Positions 1 to 5,797 are shown, counted from the stretch's first letter. The stretch: 5,988 nt of DNA from an uncultured Prevotella sp. (GCA_946998295.1 CAMPYS010000071.1:1-5988), one strand, 5' to 3'. Numbers and translations: made by a program. The notes: a model not told the origin generated them from the letters alone.

Positions 1-214
1 CAGAGCTATATACGTCGTGTCCGAGTTCTATAAGACGTTTTGACAGATGCCCTTCTCCGCAACATGGCTCCCATACGTTGTGTGGAATATCGAATTTCAT
101 TTCAAGCCTATCAATCGCAATCGGGTCTGTAGCATAATAGTCGTTGGATTCCCTTTCCTTGCCAGTATGGTTACTTGCCCCAAGCATCTTGTATATTGAC
201 CAATCATTTGACAT
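1..214 (-). CDS. Class I SAM-dependent (probably DNA) methyltransferase, N-terminal part
   Basis: The first 71 residues are visible; the gene runs off the left edge. Residues 24-31 read NDYYATDP and residues 49-58 read EPCCGEGHLS. The second is motif I, the glycine-rich SAM-binding loop of class I methyltransferases, preceded by the usual acidic/proline pair. A YATDP segment followed by a WEPxCGEGHLS block is typical of phage-encoded adenine-type DNA methyltransferases, which may protect phage DNA from host restriction. The catalytic motif (DPPY or similar) lies outside the window, so the target base cannot be stated. The ATG at 212-214 overlaps the portal stop codon by 11 bases and has an AGGAG Shine-Dalgarno at 224-228, which supports this start and suggests translation coupled to the portal gene. 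Confidence 0.82.
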   Translation of the reverse strand, partial: MSNDWSIYKMLGASNHTGKERESNDYYATDPIAIDRLEMKFDIPHNVWEPCCGEGHLSKRLIELGHDVYSS

Positions 215-1694
215 CACTGTTTACTCCTTGTTTATCATTCTGTTCTTCCTTGATTTGTTGAAGCTCGTCCTGTAACTCGCCATAGTTGGAGCAGTAGGCA
301 ACTCCATGCTCAAGAGACCATACTCCACCGCTCACGGCTGCGGCTGCGGTGGTTACCTTGTCGCTCTCGCTGTCTATCATAAACGGAACTATCTCTGTCT
401 CAATGTCAACGGTACGGCTGGCTTCTTCAAGCGATGCGTTCAATGCGCCAATGGCGGAAGTGAGGAAGTTTACACGACGTTGGAAAAACGATCCTAACTC
501 CTCCGCATGATTCTGCACTGCCATGTGTGCCGCCATGAAGACGTATCGAAACGCTGTCCCACTCAATGCGTTGCCTACACCTTTAAGTTGGTCGAAAGAG
601 ATGCGTGGCGTGTTTGTCAAGCCGTATATCTGATTGAAGTATGTTTCAATCTCCACTTTGATAGGGTCGCTGGACTGGTTCCATGTGAGGTATTGGGCGT
701 TTGCTCCATCCCCCGTTAGCTGCATCATGCGGTTTCTTGCATCGCCTGTAACGCTGTCGGGCTGTAAGTCACCAAAGAGCATAAGGAGGGGAAAAAAATG
801 GTTGTCGATACAGTCGGCATAACCGCTGAGACACTTTTCTAACCTCGTACGAAGTTGACGTACCTTTGCGCACAATGGCTCTGAGCGACTGGCATAGACT
901 ACTGGCAGTTTAGACAGGTTGTGGGCAAATGACCGTTCGGCATTTGCTTCCCACGTCTTATCCAAGTTCCACTGATAAACCATCTTATCGGTAATGGTCA
1001 TGAACACCTTGTGCTTGTTGCCATTGATGTCTGTCTTCTCATATTCACGGGAGAAAGCCACCATGTTGCCGCTGTCGTCAAAGAAAGGATAGAGTGTGTC
1101 ACCACGGAACGGAGACCACACCTGCGACTTCAAACGGTATCTCGGAGCTTCCTTGCCAAATAATCCTGCAATCTTTCGCTTGAGCTTCGCCCAAAAGCCT
1201 TCGTCCCTAATAACAAACCAATATTCAGCCACCTCCTGCTCTGCGAGCCATGAGCGTACAATCTTCCTGTTCTGATATTTCAGCTTATTTTTCTTGAATA
1301 CTTGCTTGATAGCTTCAAACACGCCCTTTTCCTTGTCATCCTCTGGCTGGCAGTCCAACGTAGGCTCCATTCCGACAGTAAATGCCGTATGGATGTTCAC
1401 GATGTCCTGCTCGATGGGGAGTGCAATTCGGTTAGGCTCTTTCATCTCGTATTTGGCAGGAGTCTTAATTGATTTTCCTGTCTCTGGGTCAAACTTAACA
1501 TCCTCCATCTTGACCAGCACCTTTATCTTCGGATAGAGTTCTGGCTTCATGATGTCATGGAGTTTTGGATTCCAATCTGCGAGATTCTTGTCTGTGTCGG
1601 GCTGCGATGTGCGCCTGCCTTTCTTGAGATAGGCTATCTTTTGGTCGGTGTCCTCCAATGCGAGGATTTCATTTAATGTCTTTGGTGTTTCCAT
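204..1694 (-). CDS. Phage portal protein (SPP1 gp6-like)
   Basis: A 496-residue protein that would form the dodecameric ring at the capsid vertex through which DNA is pumped, and on which the terminase docks. Length, position directly after the large terminase, and sequence style fit the SPP1 gp6-type portal family. Residues about 60-115 form the N-terminal wing region (a lysine-rich segment leading to IALPIEQDIVNIHTAF). Residues 375-396 (start NALSGTAFRYVF) are the conserved segment with a small-residue SG pair that in this family belongs to the helical part lining the tunnel and crown. The C-terminus (about 475-496) is glutamine/glutamate-rich and looks flexible. The ATG lies 4 bases after the stop of the preceding 80-residue gene, with an A-rich AAAGGA stretch just upstream. 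The family is assigned by eye from these patterns and context. Confidence 0.85.
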   Translation of the reverse strand: METPKTLNEILALEDTDQKIAYLKKGRRTSQPDTDKNLADWNPKLHDIMKPELYPKIKVLVKMEDVKFDPETGKSIKTPAKYEMKEPNRIALPIEQDIVNIHTAFTVGMEPTLDCQPEDDKEKGVFEAIKQVFKKNKLKYQNRKIVRSWLAEQEVAEYWFVIRDEGFWAKLKRKIAGLFGKEAPRYRLKSQVWSPFRGDTLYPFFDDSGNMVAFSREYEKTDINGNKHKVFMTITDKMVYQWNLDKTWEANAERSFAHNLSKLPVVYASRSEPLCAKVRQLRTRLEKCLSGYADCIDNHFFPLLMLFGDLQPDSVTGDARNRMMQLTGDGANAQYLTWNQSSDPIKVEIETYFNQIYGLTNTPRISFDQLKGVGNALSGTAFRYVFMAAHMAVQNHAEELGSFFQRRVNFLTSAIGALNASLEEASRTVDIETEIVPFMIDSESDKVTTAAAAVSGGVWSLEHGVAYCSNYGELQDELQQIKEEQNDKQGVNSDVK

Positions 1695-1698
1695 ATCG

Positions 1699-1941
1699 TT
1701 ATCCTTTTTTGCCTTTAATTACTTTCATCCTAATTGCTCTCGGTTTGTCGCAAAATTCACGACTAACCCAAATAGCGTTATCCTCATAATAGCCAATATC
1801 AATCGGAGCAAGTTTCAAAACCTCATTGTCGAAATCAATACCGAGTAACATCATTTCAACATCCATTGCAGGGTGTTTCTGATGAAAGATGATAACCTCG
1901 CTATGCTGAAACTTATATTTTGCGAATTGTTCCTGTGTCAT
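1699..1941 (-). CDS. Small protein of unknown function between large terminase and portal
   Basis: An 80-residue protein I do not recognise. It has no signal peptide or membrane segment. Alternating hydrophobic and polar residues (VIIF near 16-19, then MMLLGIDFDNEVLKLAPID around 30-48, then IWVSREF near 57-63) suggest a small mostly beta fold. The C-terminus is basic (RMKVIKGKKG). The reading frame is credible because it fills the space between two large conserved genes almost exactly: it starts 12 bases after the large-terminase stop and ends 4 bases before the portal ATG. It is probably co-translated with them. Position in the packaging module suggests a phage structural or regulatory accessory role, but nothing in the sequence identifies one. 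Confidence 0.7.
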   Translation of the reverse strand: MTQEQFAKYKFQHSEVIIFHQKHPAMDVEMMLLGIDFDNEVLKLAPIDIGYYEDNAIWVSREFCDKPRAIRMKVIKGKKG

Positions 1942-1953
1942 ACCGTTATTCTG

Positions 1954-3240
1954 TTATCGGGCGAATGCTGCTGCGATGTCGCCCTTTGGTTTCTGTATCT
2001 TGCCTAAAAGTGTCGCTAAAACCCAGTAGCGGGTAGCATCAATTCCGTGATTCCATGCGTCTATCGGTTGATTGATATAGTTTCCGTCCTTGTCTTTATC
2101 CCATACATAATTAAGAAACTCTTTTCGGAGGTTGTAAGACCTTTCGGTGATAAAAATATTAAGTGACTTCATTTTGTCGATTCCTGCGATAATTGATCCT
2201 GCACCCTTTTCAACAGGGTATATCTTTATTCCTCCATTATGAATTTCTTGCACAAGACGAGGGTCTGCGCTGTCTGAAAAGACTTTCATCTCATATCTGT
2301 GCAAAGCCTTAATCAGGTCGGAAGAGAGCATGCTTGTCCGATAAAACAACTCGTCAATATAAAGGTTGTCGTCTATCATTCCGCACATCATGGCAGCACT
2401 CACATCGTTTGTATAGCCAAAATCAAGACCGATTGCCACTTTTTTGCACCACTTCGGAAACTCTTTAACGACACCGACATGCTTGAACACTGCACCCTCT
2501 GCAACATCTGCCCACCTACCCATGACAGTGTGAGCGTACTTTTCAGGGTTAATAGCTTTCATCTCCTCCACCTCGTTGATAAACTCCTGCGATAAATTCT
2601 CAATGTTATCCAAGTAAGTTGTATGAATATGAAGTACATTTGGATGCGTGCTTATCTGAACAGGAACGCCGTCATACATCACCTCCTTATGCGTGTTCTC
2701 TATAAACCGCTTATAAACCCAATGGTTATTGTCCGTAGGGTTCATAACGATAATAATGCGGTTCTGTATTCCTTTCTGACGGATAGAGAGCATGATTGTT
2801 TCAAACTCTCGCTCTGATACCCACTCCTCTGCCTCGTCTACTACAAAGGTTGTAACACCATGGATAGATTTCAGCTTTGCCGTTTGGTTTCCGCTTGATG
2901 TCTTGATACCTCTAAACATGACTGCACCACCGCTGCGGAGGTTCTTTACATCTGTCTTTGTGTGTGTGTACCATTTGGCATTGCCATCAAGTTCCACCTT
3001 CTCCATAAACTCGGGGATAACGGACATTGAAGCCGATACCATTGTATAACGGGTATAGAGTATCTGATGGACTATTCTCTTTGCAGGAGTTGGGTGTTTT
3101 ACCTCAAACAACAGACGCTCAATGAAAGTGGAAACATTGAAAGACTTTCCACTTCCTCTACCACCTGTAACAAGAATGATAAACTTATCCTTGTTGTGGT
3201 ACAACGGAGCATATATCTGCTGAGGGTTTATTCTATTCAT
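1954..3240 (-). CDS. terL: Terminase large subunit (ATPase/nuclease packaging motor)
   Basis: A 428-residue DNA-packaging motor protein. The N-terminal ATPase domain has a Walker A motif GGRGSGKS at residues 26-33, a Walker B motif TFVVDEAEE at 131-139 (D135, catalytic E136), and an NPTDNNHW segment at 167-174 typical of the coupling region. The C-terminal RNase H-like nuclease domain shows the expected acidic residues: D273 in GLDFGYTND, D323 in FSDSADP, and D401 in DAWNHGIDATRYW. These are the three metal-binding acids of the PBSX/SPP1-type (Terminase_3) family, and the total length is normal, so the protein looks intact. The ATG at 3238-3240 overlaps the stop of the small-subunit gene by 8 bases, an arrangement favouring coupled translation. 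The portal gene follows after one small gene. Confidence 0.95.
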   Translation of the reverse strand: MNRINPQQIYAPLYHNKDKFIILVTGGRGSGKSFNVSTFIERLLFEVKHPTPAKRIVHQILYTRYTMVSASMSVIPEFMEKVELDGNAKWYTHTKTDVKNLRSGGAVMFRGIKTSSGNQTAKLKSIHGVTTFVVDEAEEWVSEREFETIMLSIRQKGIQNRIIIVMNPTDNNHWVYKRFIENTHKEVMYDGVPVQISTHPNVLHIHTTYLDNIENLSQEFINEVEEMKAINPEKYAHTVMGRWADVAEGAVFKHVGVVKEFPKWCKKVAIGLDFGYTNDVSAAMMCGMIDDNLYIDELFYRTSMLSSDLIKALHRYEMKVFSDSADPRLVQEIHNGGIKIYPVEKGAGSIIAGIDKMKSLNIFITERSYNLRKEFLNYVWDKDKDGNYINQPIDAWNHGIDATRYWVLATLLGKIQKPKGDIAAAFAR

Positions 3241-3796
3241 TTGTATTGTCGGTCATCCACTTATCAATGTCGATACCATTCTCGGAGTAGAGTGCATCTT
3301 CATCGTCTTGTTTCTTCTCCATCTTGCGCCATGTTGGGTCATGATGATAGAGTAGGGTAGCAATAGCTTGCATGTTAGGAGGTAACTCTATTTCGGATTC
3401 TTGCACCACTGCTTTATTTGTCAGTGTTACCCACCCAGTACCACCGCAATAGGGGCATTTCTTATCCTGCCCCATACATTCGCACTTATCTTGTACGAAC
3501 TTAACTATCCTTGATTTTGTCTTCTTTCCACCTATCGCGCCCTTGATGTATGTACCACGAAGCAAAGCTACTATTCTTGTCCGTCCATGTGCTAAGACCC
3601 TATTAATTCCAGCCCCTCTGCGCTTATTTTCTTCCTCGTTCCAACATTGATAATTGCTGTTCTTCATAGACCCAAACACATCATCGGATAGGTTGAGTTC
3701 ATTTGCAATCTCGCTATCCGTGTATCCATTCATTGCAAGGGCTTCTATGCGCTTGTAGAAATCTTCACTATCGTAGTCGTGTTTTGGTTTTGCCAT
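3233..3796 (-). CDS. Terminase small subunit-like HTH protein with a four-cysteine zinc site
   Basis: A 187-residue protein directly upstream of the large terminase and probably its DNA-recognition partner. Residues about 11-50 form a homeodomain-like helix-turn-helix (FYKRIEALAMNGYTDSEIAN, then ELNLSDDVFGSMK), the typical N-terminal module of small terminases that binds the packaging site. Residues 55-100 are strongly basic. Residues 105-122 contain CEC, then CPYCGGTGW, with cysteines at 105, 107, 114 and 117, a likely DnaJ-like zinc-binding knuckle. The C-terminal part (about 135-160, ELPPNMQAIATLLYHHDPTW) resembles the segment that precedes the large-subunit contact in such proteins. I chose the ATG at 3794-3796 over an in-frame TTG twelve bases upstream, because MAKPKHD gives a normal start. 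The role as small terminase rests on position and the HTH. Confidence 0.8.
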   Translation of the reverse strand: MAKPKHDYDSEDFYKRIEALAMNGYTDSEIANELNLSDDVFGSMKNSNYQCWNEEENKRRGAGINRVLAHGRTRIVALLRGTYIKGAIGGKKTKSRIVKFVQDKCECMGQDKKCPYCGGTGWVTLTNKAVVQESEIELPPNMQAIATLLYHHDPTWRKMEKKQDDEDALYSENGIDIDKWMTDNTNE

Positions 3797-3814
3797 ATCT
3801 TTTAACAATTATAA

Positions 3815-3846
3815 TTTGCTTTTGTCGAATATTCTCTTTACATTTG
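3815..3846 (+). promoter_or_regulatory. Bacteroidetes-type sigma-ABfr promoter, plus strand
   Basis: The -33 box TTTG is at 3815-3818 and the -7 box TACATTTG at 3839-3846, separated by exactly 20 bases. This matches the known Bacteroides primary-sigma consensus (TTTG, 19-21 bases, TAnnTTTG) with no mismatches. The predicted transcription start is near 3850-3853, just before the closing stem of the structured RNA. It points away from the terminase genes and is the only place I found where both boxes occur at the correct spacing; isolated TAnnTTTG matches inside genes lack a -33 box. Confidence 0.75.
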
Positions 3847-3903
3847 CAATATAGATTGATGGTCGCATCGGTAGCGAGGCACCCGAAAGGCTGCATATTG
3901 CAA
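3844..3903. repeat. Perfect 9-bp inverted repeat across the promoter and RNA
   Basis: TTGCAATAT at 3844-3852 is the exact reverse complement of ATATTGCAA at 3895-3903. The left arm overlaps the -7 promoter box and the predicted start site, so most of it would not be in the plus-strand RNA. It could act as an operator-like DNA site, or form a stem in read-through transcripts on either strand that encloses the two inner hairpins (TCGC/GCGA at 3863-3877 and the GAAA-loop hairpin at 3879-3894). Confidence 0.6.
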
Positions 3904-3958
3904 GGTTCAACTCCTTCGCCAATCTACTTAGGGGCTTAATTGCCCCTATTTTATTTTT
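3852..3958 (+). ncRNA. tRNA-like small RNA of unknown function, antisense to the phage genes
   Basis: A probable non-coding RNA of about 105 bases between the small-terminase gene and the 165-residue gene. It has its own consensus promoter (3815-3846) and intrinsic terminator (3929-3958). Visible pairing: a 7-bp closing stem TAGATTG (3852-3858) with CAATCTA (3920-3926); hairpin one, TCGC (3863-3866) with GCGA (3874-3877), loop ATCGGTA like a tRNA D-loop; hairpin two, GCA-C-CC (3879-3884) with GG-C-TGC (3889-3894), one C-C mismatch, GAAA loop; hairpin three, AAGG (3902-3905) with CCTT (3913-3916), loop TTCAACT, which gives the canonical TpsiC-arm string GGTTCAACTCC. The layout is a cloverleaf, but the middle hairpin cannot offer a 7-base anticodon loop with U33, and there is no encoded CCA end. 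It is therefore not an ordinary tRNA. Function unknown; a role linked to packaging, regulation or translation would be speculation. Confidence 0.65.
3929..3958 (+). terminator. Intrinsic terminator of the small RNA
   Basis: A 7-bp GC-rich stem TAGGGGC (3929-3935) with GCCCCTA (3942-3948) and a TTAATT loop, followed on the plus strand by TTTTATTTTT (3949-3958). The T-tract lies on the plus-strand 3' side only, so it works for plus-strand transcription. Its 3' arm and T-tract double as the last codons (KIK) and TAG stop of the opposing 165-residue gene. Confidence 0.8.
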
Positions 3959-4443
3959 GTATACTGTGGTGCGTTCATTTTGTTTTTATCTACTACTCCA
4001 ATAGATACGACTTGATTGTAATATCGTTTACCTATCTTCTGATTAGGTTCTATCACAACTTTCAAGACTTTACCTTTAGAATATTTCACACTTGATACAT
4101 AGATTAGGCGGCTTCTGTTTCTGTCTATATAGACATTTTTCGGTTTCTTTACCGCTGATTCAACCATTCTAAATCTATGTATGTTTATCGTTGCCCCTTT
4201 CTGTTTCTTTGGGTGATTGCGATATTTCAATATGGTTTTATCTGTAATGGCAGCGAGTTCAGACTTTACGATAATTCCTTTTTTGAATAAATCTTTCAGA
4301 TACGCTTTATTGGTCTTTCCGAATATATATACGGACTTCCTTACTCTTCCGCTTGCAAGAACTTTATCTGCAAATCCTTGTAGGTCTTTCGTATATCTCC
4401 GCTTGCTACCATTTAAACCATATATCAATATGCCTTCACCCAT
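3946..4443 (-). CDS. Unknown phage protein with a possible PBECR-type nuclease domain
   Basis: A 165-residue basic protein. The N-terminal part (1-65) is lysine/arginine-rich with no clear family. The C-terminal part (about 66-165) has the layout I associate with phage Barnase-EndoU-ColicinE5/D-RelE-like (PBECR) nuclease domains: an ITDKTILKYRNHPKKQKGA segment (66-84) with H77, then VESAVKKPKNVYIDRNR (94-110), then LIYVSSVKYSKGKVLKVVIEPN (113-134), and YYNQVVSIGVVDKNKM ending near 156. Such domains occur in phage head proteins and in toxins that cleave RNA or DNA. The assignment is from remembered pattern only and the catalytic residues are not established. The ATG shares one base with the ParB-like stop (TAATG), so translation is probably coupled. 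Its 3' end overlaps the terminator of the converging small RNA. Confidence 0.6.
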   Translation of the reverse strand: MGEGILIYGLNGSKRRYTKDLQGFADKVLASGRVRKSVYIFGKTNKAYLKDLFKKGIIVKSELAAITDKTILKYRNHPKKQKGATINIHRFRMVESAVKKPKNVYIDRNRSRLIYVSSVKYSKGKVLKVVIEPNQKIGKRYYNQVVSIGVVDKNKMNAPQYTKIK

Positions 4444-5198
4444 TATTCAGTTAAAAGTGTTTCTATCTTTTCGGAGAACACTTCACCTTTGAGGAACTTC
4501 TCATCGGGGTTAAAGCCGAACTTCTCGCAAAACTCCACTTTTGCCTCCCAATTGTCGAATGATAGCATAAGGTAAGCGTCCATATTTGCGGCTGCTTTTG
4601 TAGCAGCTTGTTTCACTTCTTCTTTTACTTGCTTCATGTGAGCAACTTTTTCTGCTCGTTCGGCTTGCTTTTGTGCTACATCTGCTTGACGTTCCTCCTT
4701 GACGGGTTCCATGAGTGTTTCGAGTTCATCAGCGATGGTGTTTTCTTCTTCTGTCTGAAAATTGAAATCCACACCGATAATATCGAGATCTTGCTCCGTA
4801 AGTCCTGCGTCCTTATAGTCAATGTCGGGGATAAGTTCTCTGAGAGCGTCATAGTTCCACTCGCCCTGCGCTGATGGGTTGTTGAGCAATATGAGTAACT
4901 CCTTTTCCTCTTTCTCCTCAACGTCTATTAAGTCCACACGAATGATATAATCGTTTTCCTTTGTGTCGGTATTGTATTTTTGAAGTTCGTCCATGACCGA
5001 AAGTCGCTGGTGTCCGCTGACAAGAGTGTAGCCTGTCCGCTTGTTCACCACGATACCTCCGACCATTCCGAACTTCTTGATACCACGCTTTAGAGCCTTG
5101 CGATTCTCTGGAGGGATCGTACGAGGGTTCTTATCGTGGAGTTTTATTTGTGAGCGTTTTAATTCTACACTCACAGATGTGAAATATTTGTTATCCAT
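4443..5198 (-). CDS. ParB-like nuclease-domain phage protein
   Basis: A 251-residue protein with an N-terminal ParB/Srx-fold domain. NPR is at residues 24-26, a run of basic helix follows (RKALKRGIKKFG), then VVNKRTGYTLVSGHQR at 50-65 carries the GHQR signature in the ParB-box position that binds nucleotide. Residues about 128-148 (DIDYKDAGLTEQDLDIIGVDF) follow the usual phage ParB pattern. Residues 150-205 are rich in E, K, Q and A and probably form a long coiled coil. The last 45 residues (DAYLMLSFDNWEAKVEFCEK, then FGFNPDEKF) are a small C-terminal domain often seen in phage ParB-like proteins. Such proteins commonly sit next to methyltransferase and terminase genes and may nick DNA or bind near the packaging site. 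There is no centromere-like repeat or ParA partner, so plasmid-style partitioning is unlikely. Confidence 0.85.
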   Translation of the reverse strand: MDNKYFTSVSVELKRSQIKLHDKNPRTIPPENRKALKRGIKKFGMVGGIVVNKRTGYTLVSGHQRLSVMDELQKYNTDTKENDYIIRVDLIDVEEKEEKELLILLNNPSAQGEWNYDALRELIPDIDYKDAGLTEQDLDIIGVDFNFQTEEENTIADELETLMEPVKEERQADVAQKQAERAEKVAHMKQVKEEVKQAATKAAANMDAYLMLSFDNWEAKVEFCEKFGFNPDEKFLKGEVFSEKIETLLTE

Positions 5199-5207
5199 TC
5201 GACTTGT

Positions 5208-5214
5208 CTCCTTT
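5208..5214 (-). promoter_or_regulatory. Strong Shine-Dalgarno of the ParB-like gene
   Basis: AAAGGAG on the minus strand, 9 bases before the ATG at 5196-5198. It fixes the start of the ParB-like gene. It is one of the few clear Shine-Dalgarno sequences here, the other being AGGAG before the methyltransferase; most other genes have only A-rich or AGGATAAC-type leaders, as is usual in Bacteroidetes. Confidence 0.7.
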
Positions 5215-5219
5215 GTTTA

Positions 5220-5453
5220 TTATCCTGATACTGCGCCTTTTGAACGAGTTTTATTAGACAACATATTATTTCTCGCTGATATAATTCTATTATAATTCCT
5301 AATAAAACTATCATAGCTCTGTTGCCTTTCTACATTCCTCCTTATCAACGAACCTGCACGGTTTATAATTCCACTATATTGTCCTGCCTGTGTACTGTTA
5401 GGACTCATAGATGAATTATAACCTAAAGTTCTTCTTGAAATGCGTCTTGCCAT
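5220..5453 (-). CDS. Small basic protein of unknown function
   Basis: A 77-residue protein, very rich in arginine, serine and asparagine (starts MARRISRRTLGYNSS), with no membrane segment and no motif I recognise. The net charge is strongly positive, so nucleic-acid binding is possible but not shown. It ends in GAVSG followed by two consecutive TAA stops (5217-5222). The ATG at 5451-5453 is preceded by an A/T-rich leader with AGGATAAC about 20 bases upstream, the same leader type as the gene before it, and both leaders run into ATGGCAAGA. It sits 21 bases before the ParB-like gene. The shared MAR start and leader suggest kinship with the neighbouring 83-residue gene, but the rest of the sequences align poorly. 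Confidence 0.55.
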   Translation of the reverse strand: MARRISRRTLGYNSSMSPNSTQAGQYSGIINRAGSLIRRNVERQQSYDSFIRNYNRIISARNNMLSNKTRSKGAVSG

Positions 5454-5509
5454 AATTCTATAAATTTAAGTTATCCTGATACAGTTCCGCCAATTTATCG
5501 TTTTTAATT

Positions 5510-5761
5510 TTAAGTAGATACAAGTCCTTTTTCTGTTTTTACTACGTGGCTTTTCTGTCTTTGTAAATATCTATAGACTCTCTCCTTTTTGGCTTTACTC
5601 GCCATTTTAATTTTCATTAGACCATTTGTAGCTCTTGCATATCTGTTTGCTATCACACCATTGGGGCCTCCCATGTTTGATAAACTACCTAACCCTATAC
5701 TCGGATTAGGTGTACGAGTTGCGAGAGCTGTTTTTATTCTGCTATACTGGGCTTCTGCCAT
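5510..5761 (-). CDS. Small basic protein of unknown function, start uncertain
   Basis: As read, 83 residues from the ATG at 5759-5761. It is rich in Arg, Lys, Ala and Ser, with no signal peptide, membrane segment or recognised domain. The glycine-rich middle (PSIGLGSLSNMGGPNG, residues 20-35) is followed by a basic helix-like tail. An upstream ATG at 5784-5786 has the better leader (AGGATAAC then ATGGCAAGA, as in the next gene) but is separated by a run of nine A residues (5770-5778). With nine A it reads a 14-codon dead end (MARKKNVSYGRSPV); with eight A it would join this frame and add MARKKTLA, giving 91 residues. The run may hide a sequencing error, strain variation or slippage. The 56 bases between this stop and the next gene hold only stop-ridden leader sequence. 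Confidence 0.5.
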   Translation of the reverse strand: MAEAQYSRIKTALATRTPNPSIGLGSLSNMGGPNGVIANRYARATNGLMKIKMASKAKKERVYRYLQRQKSHVVKTEKGLVST

Positions 5762-5797
5762 AGCTAACGTTTTTTTTTCTTGCCATAATTTTTAATT

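Noticed and set aside
2637..2644. TACATTTG promoter-like box on the plus strand (also TACCTTTG at 861-868 and TATATTTG at 5852-5859)
   Set aside because: None has a TTTG -33 box at 19-21 bases, and all lie inside coding genes.
306..3049. Many plus-strand open frames of 60-100 codons across the portal and terminase genes
   Set aside because: They are shadows of well-supported minus-strand genes and show no domain-like composition or start signals.
3797..3808. In-frame TTG start that would add four residues (MLKD) to the small-terminase gene
   Set aside because: The ATG at 3794-3796 gives a normal start, and the TTG has no better ribosome-binding site.
3768..3896. Minus-strand 42-codon frame starting MQPFGCLATD, with AAGGAG 14 bases upstream
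   Set aside because: The Shine-Dalgarno spacing is too long, the frame runs into the small-terminase gene in another frame, and it is antisense to the structured RNA, so it looks accidental.
3854..3925. A functional tRNA gene on the plus strand
   Set aside because: The D- and T-like arms are good, but the anticodon arm lacks a 7-base loop and U33, the acceptor pairing in that register has an A-C mismatch, and no CCA is encoded.
3900..3930. tRNA 3'-end fragment as a prophage attachment site
   Set aside because: No integrase is visible, and the site lies inside the packaging module rather than at an element border; a dedicated promoter and terminator fit an RNA gene better.
5449..5535. Minus-strand frame ending KNDKLAELYQDNLNL
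   Set aside because: About 25 codons with no ATG (only a TTG), overlapping the ends of two better-supported genes; judged chance.
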